From positions 4,760,001 to 4,824,000 of the forward strand of contig NZ_CP088014.1 in assembly GCF_021044685.1 (NCBI RefSeq): DNA of 64,000 nt, read 5' to 3'. Position numbers and translations under genes: made by a program. The notes beneath the pieces were generated by a model, which was given only the letters and a program-made list of their open reading frames with translations, made no database searches and was not told where the DNA came from. Shown one piece after another: positions 1-7,910 of the stretch; positions within the stretch are counted from its first letter, which is position 1; the number at the start of each line of letters is the position of its first letter. The DNA is from Bradyrhizobium daqingense (GTDB taxonomy: Bacteria > Pseudomonadota > Alphaproteobacteria > Rhizobiales > Xanthobacteraceae).

Positions 1-429
1 GCGCGGACCGCGATCACCGCGGAAACCGCCCTCGCGGTCGCCACGGAAGCCGCCTTCACGCTCGCCGCGGAAGCCGCCGCCGCGATCGTCACGCTCGCGA
101 TCACGGTCGGCCTTGCGCATCATCGCGGACGGACCTTCCTCGAGTTCCTCGACGCGGACGCTGAGATAGCGGATCACGTCTTCGCTGATGCGCTCCTGGC
201 GCTCGATCTCGGCGATCGCCGTGGACGGCGCCTCGATGTTGAGCAGCACGAAGTGCGCCTTGCGGTTCTTGTTCATGCGGTAGGTGAGGGAGCGAACGCC
301 CCAATTCTCGGTCTTGGTGATCTTGCCGCCGAGACCTTCGACGATACCGGTCATCTGCGCAGTCAGCTCTTCGACCTGCTGCGGGCTCGCGTCCTGACGC
401 GCGAGAAAAACATGCTCGTAAAGAGGCAT
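1..429 (-). CDS. rpsF: 30S ribosomal protein S6, 3' end cut by window edge
   Basis: Ribosomal protein S6 of the small subunit, which binds next to S18 on the platform of the 30S particle. The translated start MPLYEHVFLARQDAS and the later NWGVRSLTYRMNKNRKAHF are typical S6. After the roughly 105-residue domain comes a tail made of repeats of the type GGFRG(E/D)RE, still open at base 1. Such charged Arg/Gly tails are known on alphaproteobacterial S6. The ATG is preceded by a strong AGGAAAGGA ribosome site. rpsR normally follows, which would lie outside the window. Confidence 0.95.
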   Translation of the reverse strand, partial: MPLYEHVFLARQDASPQQVEELTAQMTGIVEGLGGKITKTENWGVRSLTYRMNKNRKAHFVLLNIEAPSTAIAEIERQERISEDVIRYLSVRVEELEEGPSAMMRKADRDRERDDRGGGFRGEREGGFRGDREGGFRGDRGPR

Positions 430-620
430 GGACGTCCTTTCCTCATGTTGGCGCATCGCCCGGCGTCAAACCCTTAAGAGGCCTTCGGAAAGGACTCTGG
501 GATCAAGCTCAGAAGGCGGAAACACGGGACGACGGGCCGACTGGCCCTGCCACACCAAAATCACGAATGATTTGCTGAGACCGTCCGTTCAGCTCCCGGC
601 CGGGGTCTGCGGATGCGCGC

Positions 621-648
621 CTTATACGGATTTTGGCCGGCTTTGCAA
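621..648 (-). promoter_or_regulatory. Candidate sigma-70-type promoter of rpsF
   Basis: On the minus strand there is TTGCAA (643-648), a 16-base spacer and TATAAG (621-626), oriented towards rpsF and leaving a leader of about 185 bases. It is the best promoter match I see in the 312-base gap between rpsF and the TetR gene. It was found by eye, so chance is not excluded. Confidence 0.5.
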
Positions 649-693
649 GGTTGGCAGCCAAGTTTCGGCGGGGACGCGAGCGAGATCGACCCC

Positions 694-722
694 TTGATTT
701 ATTTGTTTGTATGGCATACAAA
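694..722 (+). promoter_or_regulatory. Promoter and palindromic operator of the TetR-desaturase pair
   Basis: A perfect 8-base inverted repeat with one central base, TTTGTATG-G-CATACAAA, covers 706-722. A -35-like TTGATT (694-699) and, 17 bases on, TACAAA (717-722) put the presumed -10 element inside the palindrome. The regulator's ATG follows at 742. TetR proteins commonly bind such palindromes over their own promoters, so autorepression is the natural reading; it is inferred from position only. Confidence 0.6.
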
Positions 723-741
723 TAAATCCGCGGGAGGAGCA

Positions 742-1449
742 ATGGCCGACAATTCTGCCCCAGTGCCGTTCGAAGCGGGCGCCGGCGACCCCAAGCACGC
801 GGCGCGTGCCACGCGCTCGGCAGGCCGCAAGATGCGCTCGCTGTTGCTGGATGCGGCGAGCCCGCTATTCCGGGAGCGGGGACTTTCGGGCGCCTCGATC
901 ACCGACATCGCCGCCGCGGCGAACGCTTTCCCGAGCCAGATCACCTATTACTTCCGCACCAAGGAGGCGTTGTTCGTGGAATGCGCCTGCCGCGAGCTCC
1001 TGTATCTCGCGCGTGCGACCGAGCAGGCAGCGCTGACCGCGCGCACGCCGCGGGAATACACCCACGCGCTGGCCGAGACGGTCACGGTGGGCGATTCGGT
1101 CGCCTTCTTCGCTGAAGCTTTGACGCTGACGCGACGGCGCCAGGATCTCGCGCCGTTGGTCGAGCGCACCATTGAGCGCCTGCACAGCGAAGGCGCGCGC
1201 GCCTATGCGAGCCAGGTCGAGCGGCACGGCTGGCGTTCCCTGCGTGCGCCGGACGAAAGCTCGCGGCGGTTCTGGGCCGTCGCCATCGGTGTCATCCTCG
1301 AAGGCTACGCCATGGGCCGATCGCCGGAGGAGCTCTGCGCCGAGATGCTGCGTGTGCTCGGCGAGCAGGCGAAATCCACGGGCGAAGCCGCGCGACTGCG
1401 TCTCGTCGAGGAGCACGGCACGTCAACCACATCGGATGGGGAGGGTTAG
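742..1449 (+). CDS. TetR/AcrR family transcriptional regulator
   Basis: A 235-residue TetR-type repressor. The N-terminal DNA-binding domain has its helix-turn-helix at about residues 52-72 (SITDIAAAANAFPSQITYYF), followed by the usual FRTKEALF. The C-terminal half would bind the inducer. I start at the ATG at 742 because GGGAGGAGC lies just before it; longer readings would run through the operator palindrome. The stop is three bases before the desaturase ATG, so the two are almost certainly one operon and the regulator probably responds to a fatty-acid-related ligand. The ligand is a guess from the neighbour. Confidence 0.9.
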   Translation: MADNSAPVPFEAGAGDPKHAARATRSAGRKMRSLLLDAASPLFRERGLSGASITDIAAAANAFPSQITYYFRTKEALFVECACRELLYLARATEQAALTARTPREYTHALAETVTVGDSVAFFAEALTLTRRRQDLAPLVERTIERLHSEGARAYASQVERHGWRSLRAPDESSRRFWAVAIGVILEGYAMGRSPEELCAEMLRVLGEQAKSTGEAARLRLVEEHGTSTTSDGEG

Positions 1450-1452
1450 GCC

Positions 1453-2478
1453 ATGACCGCGCTTCGCATGCGTGCCCGCGATTTCCTGACGGACGATCAA
1501 CTGGCCGACGTGCGGCAGCGCGTGACCTGGAAAGGCATTGCGCTGATCGCGCATGCCTGGGCACTGATCGCAGGCGCGATCGCACTGGTGGCGTGGTGGC
1601 CCAATCCGATCACCTATATTGTCGCCGTCGCCATCATCGGCTCGCGCCAGCTCGGGCTCGCTATCCTCATGCATGACGGTGCCCATGGCTGCCTGTCCGC
1701 CGACGAGAAAACCAATCTGACGCTGAGCCAGTGGTTCTGCGCCTATCCGCTGTTTGCGGAGACGCGCAGCTACCGGCGCTACCACTTGCAGCATCACGCG
1801 CGCACGCAGCAGGAGGACGATCCCGATCTCGTGCTGTCGGCGCCGTTTCCGATCACCGGGCTGAGCTACCGCCGCAAGTTCATCCGCGACATCACCGGGC
1901 AGACTGGCTACCAGCAGCGCAAGGCGCAATTGCTCAACGCGCTCGGGCCGAAGGACTGGCCATGGCGGCAGCGGGCGGCGCATTTCTGGGAGAAGCTCGG
2001 CCCGCAATGCGTGGTCAATGCGATCATGTTTGCGGCGCTCGCTGCGGCCGGCGTGTGGTGGGCTTATCCGCTGCTCTGGCTGGTGCCGCTGCTGACCTGG
2101 ATGATGGTCATCACCCGTGTCCGCAACATCGCCGAGCATGCCGTCGTCCCCGACAGCAATGACCCCCTGCGCAACACCCGCACCACGCATGCCAATTTCC
2201 TCGAGCGGCTGTTCATCGCGCCGTATTACGTGAACTATCATCTCGAGCATCACCTGTTGTTCTACGTGCCCTGCTACAACCTGCCGAAGGTGCATCGCCT
2301 GCTCAGCGCCAGCCGGCACGCGGGCCGCATGGAGGTGCAGCCGGGCTACGCTGCAGTGCTGCGGCTCGCGACGGCAAAGCCGAACCAGGACGATCGGCCC
2401 GGGCCATTGGTCAACAGCGCGCGCCGCGCGCGGGCGGGGGCAGAGATCGACGCCAACCAGACGGCCGGCGGATTCTAG
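1453..2478 (+). CDS. Membrane fatty acid desaturase family protein
   Basis: A 341-residue integral-membrane di-iron desaturase. The three histidine boxes are visible: HDGAH (74-78), HLQHH (111-115) and HLEHH (263-267), with hydrophobic segments at about 28-70 and 190-220. Family members insert double bonds into acyl chains of membrane lipids or modify related lipids. A GGGGAGG site overlaps the end of the upstream regulator gene. The control by an adjacent TetR protein resembles other membrane-fluidity circuits. Substrate and bond position cannot be read from sequence; a carotenoid or sphingolipid type enzyme is possible. Confidence 0.88.
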   Translation: MTALRMRARDFLTDDQLADVRQRVTWKGIALIAHAWALIAGAIALVAWWPNPITYIVAVAIIGSRQLGLAILMHDGAHGCLSADEKTNLTLSQWFCAYPLFAETRSYRRYHLQHHARTQQEDDPDLVLSAPFPITGLSYRRKFIRDITGQTGYQQRKAQLLNALGPKDWPWRQRAAHFWEKLGPQCVVNAIMFAALAAAGVWWAYPLLWLVPLLTWMMVITRVRNIAEHAVVPDSNDPLRNTRTTHANFLERLFIAPYYVNYHLEHHLLFYVPCYNLPKVHRLLSASRHAGRMEVQPGYAAVLRLATAKPNQDDRPGPLVNSARRARAGAEIDANQTAGGF

Positions 2479-2648
2479 GGACCCTCATCCCGGTTGAATG
2501 CCTGTGGGTTTCCATCCCTGGCTTGACAGTCCGACCCCGGACAGTGTCTACGGCCCCCTTTGGAGCGTGATCCGGAACCTTGGCCCGCGGCCGCGCGTAA
2601 TCGGCTGCCGGTTCTCAGGAGGATCATGCCCGACAAGAGGGAGCGCCG

Positions 2649-3608
2649 ATGACGGCAGCATTCACATTTCCGGGGCAGGGATCCCAGGCGGTCGGCATGG
2701 GGAAGGCTTTGGCCGACGCCTTTCCGGTCGCGCGCGCCGTATTCGATGAGGTCGATGCCGCCCTCGGTGAGAAGCTGACGGCAACCATCTGGGATGGCCC
2801 GGCCGAAACCCTCCAGCTCACCGAAAATGCCCAGCCGGCGCTGATGGCGGTGTCTATCGCTACCCTGCGCGTGCTGGAGGCCGAGGCTGATTTTTCCGTC
2901 GGGCGGGACGCGGCCTTCGTGGCCGGGCACTCCCTCGGTGAATATTCGGCGCTGGCGGCGGCCGGCAGCCTGACGATTTCGGACACCGCGCGGTTGCTTC
3001 GCACTCGCGGTCTCGCAATGCAGAAAGCCGTGCCGGTCGGGGCCGGCGCAATGGCCGCGCTGCTCGGCCTCGACTATGAGGCCGCCATGGCGGTCGCGGG
3101 CGAGGCGGCGCAGGGGCAGGTCTGCCAGGCTGCCAACGACAATGGCGGCGGACAGGTGGTGGTCTCCGGCGACAAGGCCGCGGTCGATCGCGCCGTCGAG
3201 ATCGCCAAGGGCAAGGGCGCCAAGCGCGCGATGCTGCTGCCGGTGTCTGCACCGTTCCATTGCAAGCTGATGCAGCCTGCAGCCGACGCCATGGCGGAGG
3301 CACTCGCGAAGGTCACGATCAAGCCGCCGGCGGCGCCGCTGGTCTCCAACGTGCTGGCGAGCGCCATCACCGATCCCGACGAGATCCGCCGCCGTCTGGT
3401 CGAGCAGGTCACCGGCACGGTCCGCTGGCGCGAGTCGGTTGCCTATATGGCGGGGCAGGGCGTCACCCGGTTCTTCGAGATCGGCGCCGGCAAGGTGCTC
3501 ACGGGCCTCGTCAAGCGCATCGCGGACGGAGCCGTCGGCGTCGCGGTCGGTGGTCCCAACGACATTGCCGCCGCCAAGGATGCATTGGCCGCTGCCAAGC
3601 AGGGCTAA
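2649..3608 (+). CDS. fabD: Malonyl-CoA:ACP transacylase
   Basis: Transfers malonyl from CoA to acyl carrier protein, supplying the extender unit for fatty-acid elongation in the cytoplasm. At 319 residues it has the family length. The N-terminal FPGQGSQ, the nucleophile elbow GHSLGEYS (Ser95) and the catalytic His204 in APFHCK are all present. It heads fabD-fabG, with acpP and fabF next in line. The only promoter-like element upstream is TTGACA at 2523-2528, without a convincing -10. Confidence 0.97.
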   Translation: MTAAFTFPGQGSQAVGMGKALADAFPVARAVFDEVDAALGEKLTATIWDGPAETLQLTENAQPALMAVSIATLRVLEAEADFSVGRDAAFVAGHSLGEYSALAAAGSLTISDTARLLRTRGLAMQKAVPVGAGAMAALLGLDYEAAMAVAGEAAQGQVCQAANDNGGGQVVVSGDKAAVDRAVEIAKGKGAKRAMLLPVSAPFHCKLMQPAADAMAEALAKVTIKPPAAPLVSNVLASAITDPDEIRRRLVEQVTGTVRWRESVAYMAGQGVTRFFEIGAGKVLTGLVKRIADGAVGVAVGGPNDIAAAKDALAAAKQG

Positions 3609-3619
3609 AGGAGTTATTG

Positions 3620-4357
3620 ATGTTCGATCTGACTGGCAAAAAGGCGCTCGTCACCGGCGCGACCGGCGGCATCGGAGGCGCGATCGCGCTGGCGCTGCAC
3701 GCGCAGGGCGCGACCGTCGCGCTCTCCGGAACGCGCAAGGAGGTGTTGGATGAGCTTGCCGGCAAGCTTGGCGAGCGCACCTTCGTGCTGCCTTGTAATC
3801 TTTCCAAGGCCGACGAGGTCGAGGCGCTGGTGCCCGCAGCGGAAGCTGCCATGGGCCAGGTCGACATCCTCATCGCCAATGCCGGCATCACCCGGGACAA
3901 TCTCTTCGTGCAGCTGCGCGACGAGGACTGGGAGGAGGTCATCAACGTCAATCTGACCGCGACCTTCCGCCTGGCGCGTGCCGCGACCAAATTGATGATG
4001 CGCAAGCGCTTCGGCCGCATCATCGCCATCACCTCGGTGGTCGGCGTCACCGGCAATCCCGGGCAGGGCAACTACACCGCGTCCAAGGCCGGCCTGATCG
4101 GCATGATCAAGACGTTGGGCGCCGAATACGCCAAGCGCGGCGTCACCGCCAATTGCATTGCGCCCGGCTTCATCAAGACGCCGATGACGGATGCGCTCAA
4201 CGACAAGCAGCGCGAAACGATTCTGACCAAGGTTCCGGCCGCCCGGCTGGGGACGCCCGAGGACATTGCGGCGGCCGCGGTCTACCTGAGTTCGAACGAA
4301 GCGGCTTACGTCACCGGACAGACCATCCACGTCAACGGCGGCATGGCCATGATCTGA
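3620..4357 (+). CDS. fabG: 3-oxoacyl-ACP reductase
   Basis: NADPH-dependent reduction of 3-oxoacyl-ACP to 3-hydroxyacyl-ACP, the first reduction of each elongation cycle. It is a 245-residue short-chain dehydrogenase with the nucleotide motif TGATGGIGG (12-20), the NAG motif near 87-89 and the catalytic Ser139, Tyr152 and Lys156 (YTASK). An AAGGAG site lies a few bases before the ATG, only eleven bases after fabD stops, so the two are cotranscribed. Confidence 0.97.
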   Translation: MFDLTGKKALVTGATGGIGGAIALALHAQGATVALSGTRKEVLDELAGKLGERTFVLPCNLSKADEVEALVPAAEAAMGQVDILIANAGITRDNLFVQLRDEDWEEVINVNLTATFRLARAATKLMMRKRFGRIIAITSVVGVTGNPGQGNYTASKAGLIGMIKTLGAEYAKRGVTANCIAPGFIKTPMTDALNDKQRETILTKVPAARLGTPEDIAAAAVYLSSNEAAYVTGQTIHVNGGMAMI

Positions 4358-4670
4358 CGCTTCATTCCGCGCCGCCCAATGGAGCTGGTGCCGGATGTGG
4401 CAAACGGCCGTTTTCGGTGTGAAATGAGGCTTGTAGTCAAGGCAATTGAAGTGTGATAACCGGACCTTCAACGGATGGGCAAAGAACGCCATTGCAGGTT
4501 TTTGAAACCCTGTATATTGGCGATGCGGAGCCTTGGCCGTCGTTCGCCGGGCCTTGCATCGGTTAGGATGGGGCCAAATCAAAGTTCGTAAGCGAAGGCA
4601 GTCAAACGACCACGACGGCTCGTATCGTCCCGGGGGGTCGGGTCTACAGGGAACAACACGAGGTTAAGCA
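4358..4670. other. 313-base gap upstream of acpP
   Basis: No gene is visible here. The gap probably holds a separate acpP promoter, because acpP normally needs far higher expression than its neighbours. The only candidate I see is TTGCAG (4492-4497) with TATATT (4513-4518), but the 15-base spacing is short, so I do not call it. Confidence 0.4.
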
Positions 4671-4910
4671 ATGAGTGACATTGGCGAGCGGGTTAAGAAG
4701 ATCGTGGTCGAACACCTTGGTGTTGAACCCGAGAAGGTTGTCGACAACGCGAGCTTCATCGACGACCTCGGCGCCGACAGTCTGGACACCGTCGAACTGG
4801 TGATGGCGTTCGAAGAGGAATTCGGTTGCGAGATTCCGGACGACGCCGCGGAAACGATTCTCACCGTCGGCGACGCCACGAAGTTTCTCGAGAAGAACGC
4901 GAAGAGCTAA
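4671..4910 (+). CDS. acpP: Acyl carrier protein
   Basis: Small acidic carrier that holds growing acyl chains as thioesters during fatty-acid synthesis. It is 79 residues, the standard size. The phosphopantetheine attachment serine is Ser37 in GADSLDTVE. It sits between fabG and fabF, as in most proteobacteria, but has a long gap before it and a hairpin terminator after it, so it can be made as its own abundant transcript. AGGTTAAGCA precedes the ATG. Confidence 0.98.
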   Translation: MSDIGERVKKIVVEHLGVEPEKVVDNASFIDDLGADSLDTVELVMAFEEEFGCEIPDDAAETILTVGDATKFLEKNAKS

Positions 4911-4938
4911 GGCTCTTCATTTCGCGGGGACAACATTG

Positions 4939-4985
4939 AAACCGGACGGGCCGCTTCCCAGCGGTCAGCCGGTTTCTTGTTATTG
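4939..4985 (+). terminator. Terminator or attenuator between acpP and fabF
   Basis: A two-level hairpin: outer arms AAACCGG (4939-4945) and CCGGTTT (4969-4975), inner arms CCGCT (4951-4955) and AGCGG (4960-4964), followed directly by the T-rich run TTTCTTGTTATT. This fits an intrinsic terminator that would reduce read-through from acpP into fabF. Its strength is not known. Confidence 0.6.
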
Positions 4986-5017
4986 GCCGTGAATCTTTCG
5001 ATACGGAGTTTTCGGAT

Positions 5018-6283
5018 ATGAGGCGGGTCGTCGTCACGGGTCTTGGCATGGTGTCGCCACTCGGCTGTGGCGTCGAGCCGACCTGGAAACGCATCCTCAA
5101 CGGCGAAAGCGGTGCGCGTCCGATCGAGAGCTTCGATGTCTCCGATCTGCAGACCAAATACGCCTGCACCGTCGTGCGCGGCGACGGTACCAACGGCACT
5201 TTCAATCCCGATATCTGGATGGAGCCGAAGGACCAGCGCAAGGTCGACGACTTCATCATCTTCGGCATGGCTGCCGCCGGCCAGGCGCTCGATGATGCCA
5301 ACTGGCATCCCGAGACCGAGGAAGAGAAGTGCGCGACCGGCACCATGATCGGGTCCGGCATCGGCGGCCTCAACGGCATCGCCGACACCGCGATCCTGCT
5401 CAAGGAGCGCGGGCCGCGCCGGGTGTCGCCGTTCTTCATTCCGGGCCGCCTGATCAATCTCGCCTCCGGCTATGTCTCGATCGCGCATGGGCTGAAGGGG
5501 CCGAACCATTCGGTTGTCACGGCCTGCTCGACCGGCGCGCATGCGGTCGGCGATGCCGCCCGCCTGATCGCGCTCGGCGATGCCGACGTCATGGTGGCCG
5601 GCGGAGCTGAGTCGCCGATCAGCCGCATCGGCATTGCCGGCTTCAATGCTGCGCGCGCGCTGTCGACCGGCTTCAATGAGACGCCCGAGAAAGCCTCGCG
5701 TCCCTACGACAAGGACCGCGACGGCTTCGTGATGGGTGAGGGCGCCGGCGTCCTGGTGCTCGAGGAGCTCGAGCACGCCAGGCGCCGCGGCGCGAAGATC
5801 TACGCCGAGGTGATCGGCTACGGCCTTTCCGGCGATGCCTATCACATCACGTCGCCGTCGCCTGATGGCGATGGCGGCTTCCGCAGCATGTCGGCGGCGC
5901 TCAAGCGTGCCGGCCTCACGGCTGCCGACCTCGACTACATCAACGCGCACGGCACCTCGACACCGCTCGGCGACGAGATCGAACTCGGTGCGGTCGAGCG
6001 CCTGCTCGGCAATGCCGCTTCCAAGGTCGCGATGTCCTCGACCAAGTCGTCGACCGGTCATCTCCTCGGCGCGGCCGGTGCGATCGAAGCGATCTTCGCC
6101 ATTCTCGCGATTCGCGATAATGTCGTGCCGCCGACCATCAACCTCGACAATCCGTCGGTCGAGACCGCGATCGATCTCGTGCCGCACACCGCGAAGAAGC
6201 GTGAGGTCAACGTCGCCTTGTCGAACTCTTTCGGTTTTGGCGGCACCAATGCGTCGGTGATCGTCCGGCGTCTGACCAGTTAG
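5018..6283 (+). CDS. fabF: 3-oxoacyl-ACP synthase II
   Basis: Condenses malonyl-ACP with acyl-ACP, the elongation step, and is the beta-ketoacyl synthase II that helps set the unsaturated to saturated ratio. At 421 residues it has the usual length. The Cys-His-His triad is complete: Cys170 in VTACSTGAHA, His311 in INAHGTSTPLGD and His348 in SSTGHLLGAAG. A GGAG site precedes the ATG. It follows acpP in the canonical order, with mltG next, as in many Gram-negative genomes. Confidence 0.97.
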   Translation: MRRVVVTGLGMVSPLGCGVEPTWKRILNGESGARPIESFDVSDLQTKYACTVVRGDGTNGTFNPDIWMEPKDQRKVDDFIIFGMAAAGQALDDANWHPETEEEKCATGTMIGSGIGGLNGIADTAILLKERGPRRVSPFFIPGRLINLASGYVSIAHGLKGPNHSVVTACSTGAHAVGDAARLIALGDADVMVAGGAESPISRIGIAGFNAARALSTGFNETPEKASRPYDKDRDGFVMGEGAGVLVLEELEHARRRGAKIYAEVIGYGLSGDAYHITSPSPDGDGGFRSMSAALKRAGLTAADLDYINAHGTSTPLGDEIELGAVERLLGNAASKVAMSSTKSSTGHLLGAAGAIEAIFAILAIRDNVVPPTINLDNPSVETAIDLVPHTAKKREVNVALSNSFGFGGTNASVIVRRLTS

Positions 6284-6408
6284 TTTGTATTTGAGACGAA
6301 TCCACCGTTTTGCCGTATTCGGCGATAGTCATAGAAGTGGGCGCGTGCATTTGGCTCGGCAAGTGATTGTCAGGCCGCGATTGAACCGGCAGGATTCAGG
6401 TTGCTTCG

Positions 6409-7698
6409 ATGAGTGAAAGGCCGCCCATTTCGCCCCGGAGTCCGCGGGCAGCGCTGGAGCCCGAGCAGGTCCCGCCGCCGCCGAAGCGATCGGACCGTGC
6501 GCGCAATCCGTTCGTGGTGGTCGGCAATGCCATCATCACGCTGCTGCTGATCGCCATGCTCGGCGCCGGCGGCGTCTATTATTACGGCCGGCAGGTGCTG
6601 GAAGCGCCCGGCCCGCTGAAGGAAGACAAGATCGTCAACATCCCGCAGCGCGCGGGCAAACGCGACATCGCCGAGACCCTGAACAGGGAAGGCGTCACCG
6701 ACATCAATCCCTGGGTGTTCATCGCCAGCGTCGCCGCGTTGAAGGCGAGCTCGGATCTCAAGCCCGGCGAATATTCGTTCCAGAAGAACGCATCCTTGCG
6801 CGACGTCATCGCCACCATTGTCGAGGGCAAGGTGGTGCAGCATTCCGTCACGGTTCCCGAGGGCCTGACCTCCGAGCAGATCGTGGCACGGCTGTCCGAC
6901 AACGACATCTTCACCGGCAGCGTGCGTGAGCTGCCGCGCGAGGGCACGCTGCTGCCGGAGACCTACAAGTTCCCGCGCGGCACCACGCGCGAGCAGGTGA
7001 TCCAGCGCATGCAGCAGACGCACAAGCGCGTGCTGGCCGAGATCTGGGAGCGCCGCAACCAGGACATTCCGGTGAAGTCGCCGGAGCAGCTGGTCACGCT
7101 CGCCTCCATCGTCGAGAAGGAGACCGGCAGGGCGGACGAGCGCAGCCGCGTCGCCGCCGTATTCGTCAACCGCCTGAAGCAGAGGATCAAGCTGCAGTCC
7201 GATCCGACCATCATCTACGGGCTCGTCGGCGGCAAGGGCACGCTGGGCCGTCCGATCAAGCGCAGCGAGATCACGCAGCCCTCGCCCTACAACACCTATG
7301 TCATCGAGGGTCTGCCGCCGGGTCCGATCGCCAACCCCGGCCGCGCCTCGCTTGAGGCCGCCGCCAATCCGGCCCGCACCCGCGACCTGTTCTTCGTCGC
7401 CGACGGCACGGGCGGCCACGCCTTCACCGAAACCTACGACGCGCACCAGAAAAACGTCGCCAAGCTCCGCGCGATGGAGAAGCAGATCCAGAACGATACG
7501 GTCGAGCCGGCCGAGGACGCGCAGCCCCCGGCCGCCGCGACGCCTGCGACCGGCGATACGCCGACAGCGACCACGCCGGCGCGGCCCAATCAGCAGAAGA
7601 AGCAACCCTCACGGCCTGCCAATCCTGCTGCTCCCGCCAATCCCGCGCCGGCGCGGCAGGGCGCGGTGCAGTCCTCGCCGCCGGTGGTGCAGCGCTAA
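6409..7698 (+). CDS. mltG: Endolytic murein transglycosylase
   Basis: Inner-membrane lytic transglycosylase that cuts nascent glycan strands and so limits peptidoglycan chain length. It is 429 residues with a cytoplasmic N-terminus, one membrane span at about 36-59 and the YceG fold outside. The catalytic glutamate lies in LASIVEKETG (Glu236 by alignment from memory). After about residue 365 there is an extra Pro/Ala/Gln-rich tail of some 65 residues, longer than in E. coli, that is probably disordered. It is next to fabF, its common genomic partner. Confidence 0.93.
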   Translation: MSERPPISPRSPRAALEPEQVPPPPKRSDRARNPFVVVGNAIITLLLIAMLGAGGVYYYGRQVLEAPGPLKEDKIVNIPQRAGKRDIAETLNREGVTDINPWVFIASVAALKASSDLKPGEYSFQKNASLRDVIATIVEGKVVQHSVTVPEGLTSEQIVARLSDNDIFTGSVRELPREGTLLPETYKFPRGTTREQVIQRMQQTHKRVLAEIWERRNQDIPVKSPEQLVTLASIVEKETGRADERSRVAAVFVNRLKQRIKLQSDPTIIYGLVGGKGTLGRPIKRSEITQPSPYNTYVIEGLPPGPIANPGRASLEAAANPARTRDLFFVADGTGGHAFTETYDAHQKNVAKLRAMEKQIQNDTVEPAEDAQPPAAATPATGDTPTATTPARPNQQKKQPSRPANPAAPANPAPARQGAVQSSPPVVQR

Positions 7699-7699
7699 C

Positions 7700-7799
7700 G
7701 CATGATCCGGGAAGTGCGCAGCGGTTTTCCGGAAAGATCACGCGTAAACAACAACCTAAAGCGCGATGACAATTCATCCAGCTCCCATCGCGCTTTAGA
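7700..7799. repeat. Dispersed intergenic palindromic repeat
   Basis: A perfect 13-base inverted repeat, CTAAAGCGCGATG (7756-7768) and CATCGCGCTTTAG (7786-7798), follows a segment reading GCATGATCCGGGAAGTGCGC. I recall closely similar sequences scattered between genes in Bradyrhizobium and other Hyphomicrobiales. Only one copy lies in this window. It fills most of the gap between mltG and yicC and could act as a transcription terminator or mRNA-stability element. Confidence 0.65.
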
Positions 7800-7910
7800 C
7801 TGACGCAGACCTGCCCACGGCATTGCGGATTCCACTTTCCGGCAAAATAGTCTTAAGATTCGCGTGGCTTGATGCCTCGCGAATCCCGTGTTCCTGGAGA
7901 ATTTCAATCG

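Noticed and set aside
2523..2551. TTGACA as a fabD promoter
   Set aside because: No acceptable -10 at 16-18 bases.
2475..3260. Long antisense frame across fabD
   Set aside because: It mirrors fabD codon bias, has no ribosome site and no domain; a shadow of a GC-rich gene.
4492..4518. TTGCAG...TATATT as the acpP promoter
   Set aside because: Spacing of 15 bases is too short to call.
4907..6187. 426-codon antisense frame across fabF
   Set aside because: Arg/Asp/Gly-rich shadow composition; fabF itself has all catalytic residues.
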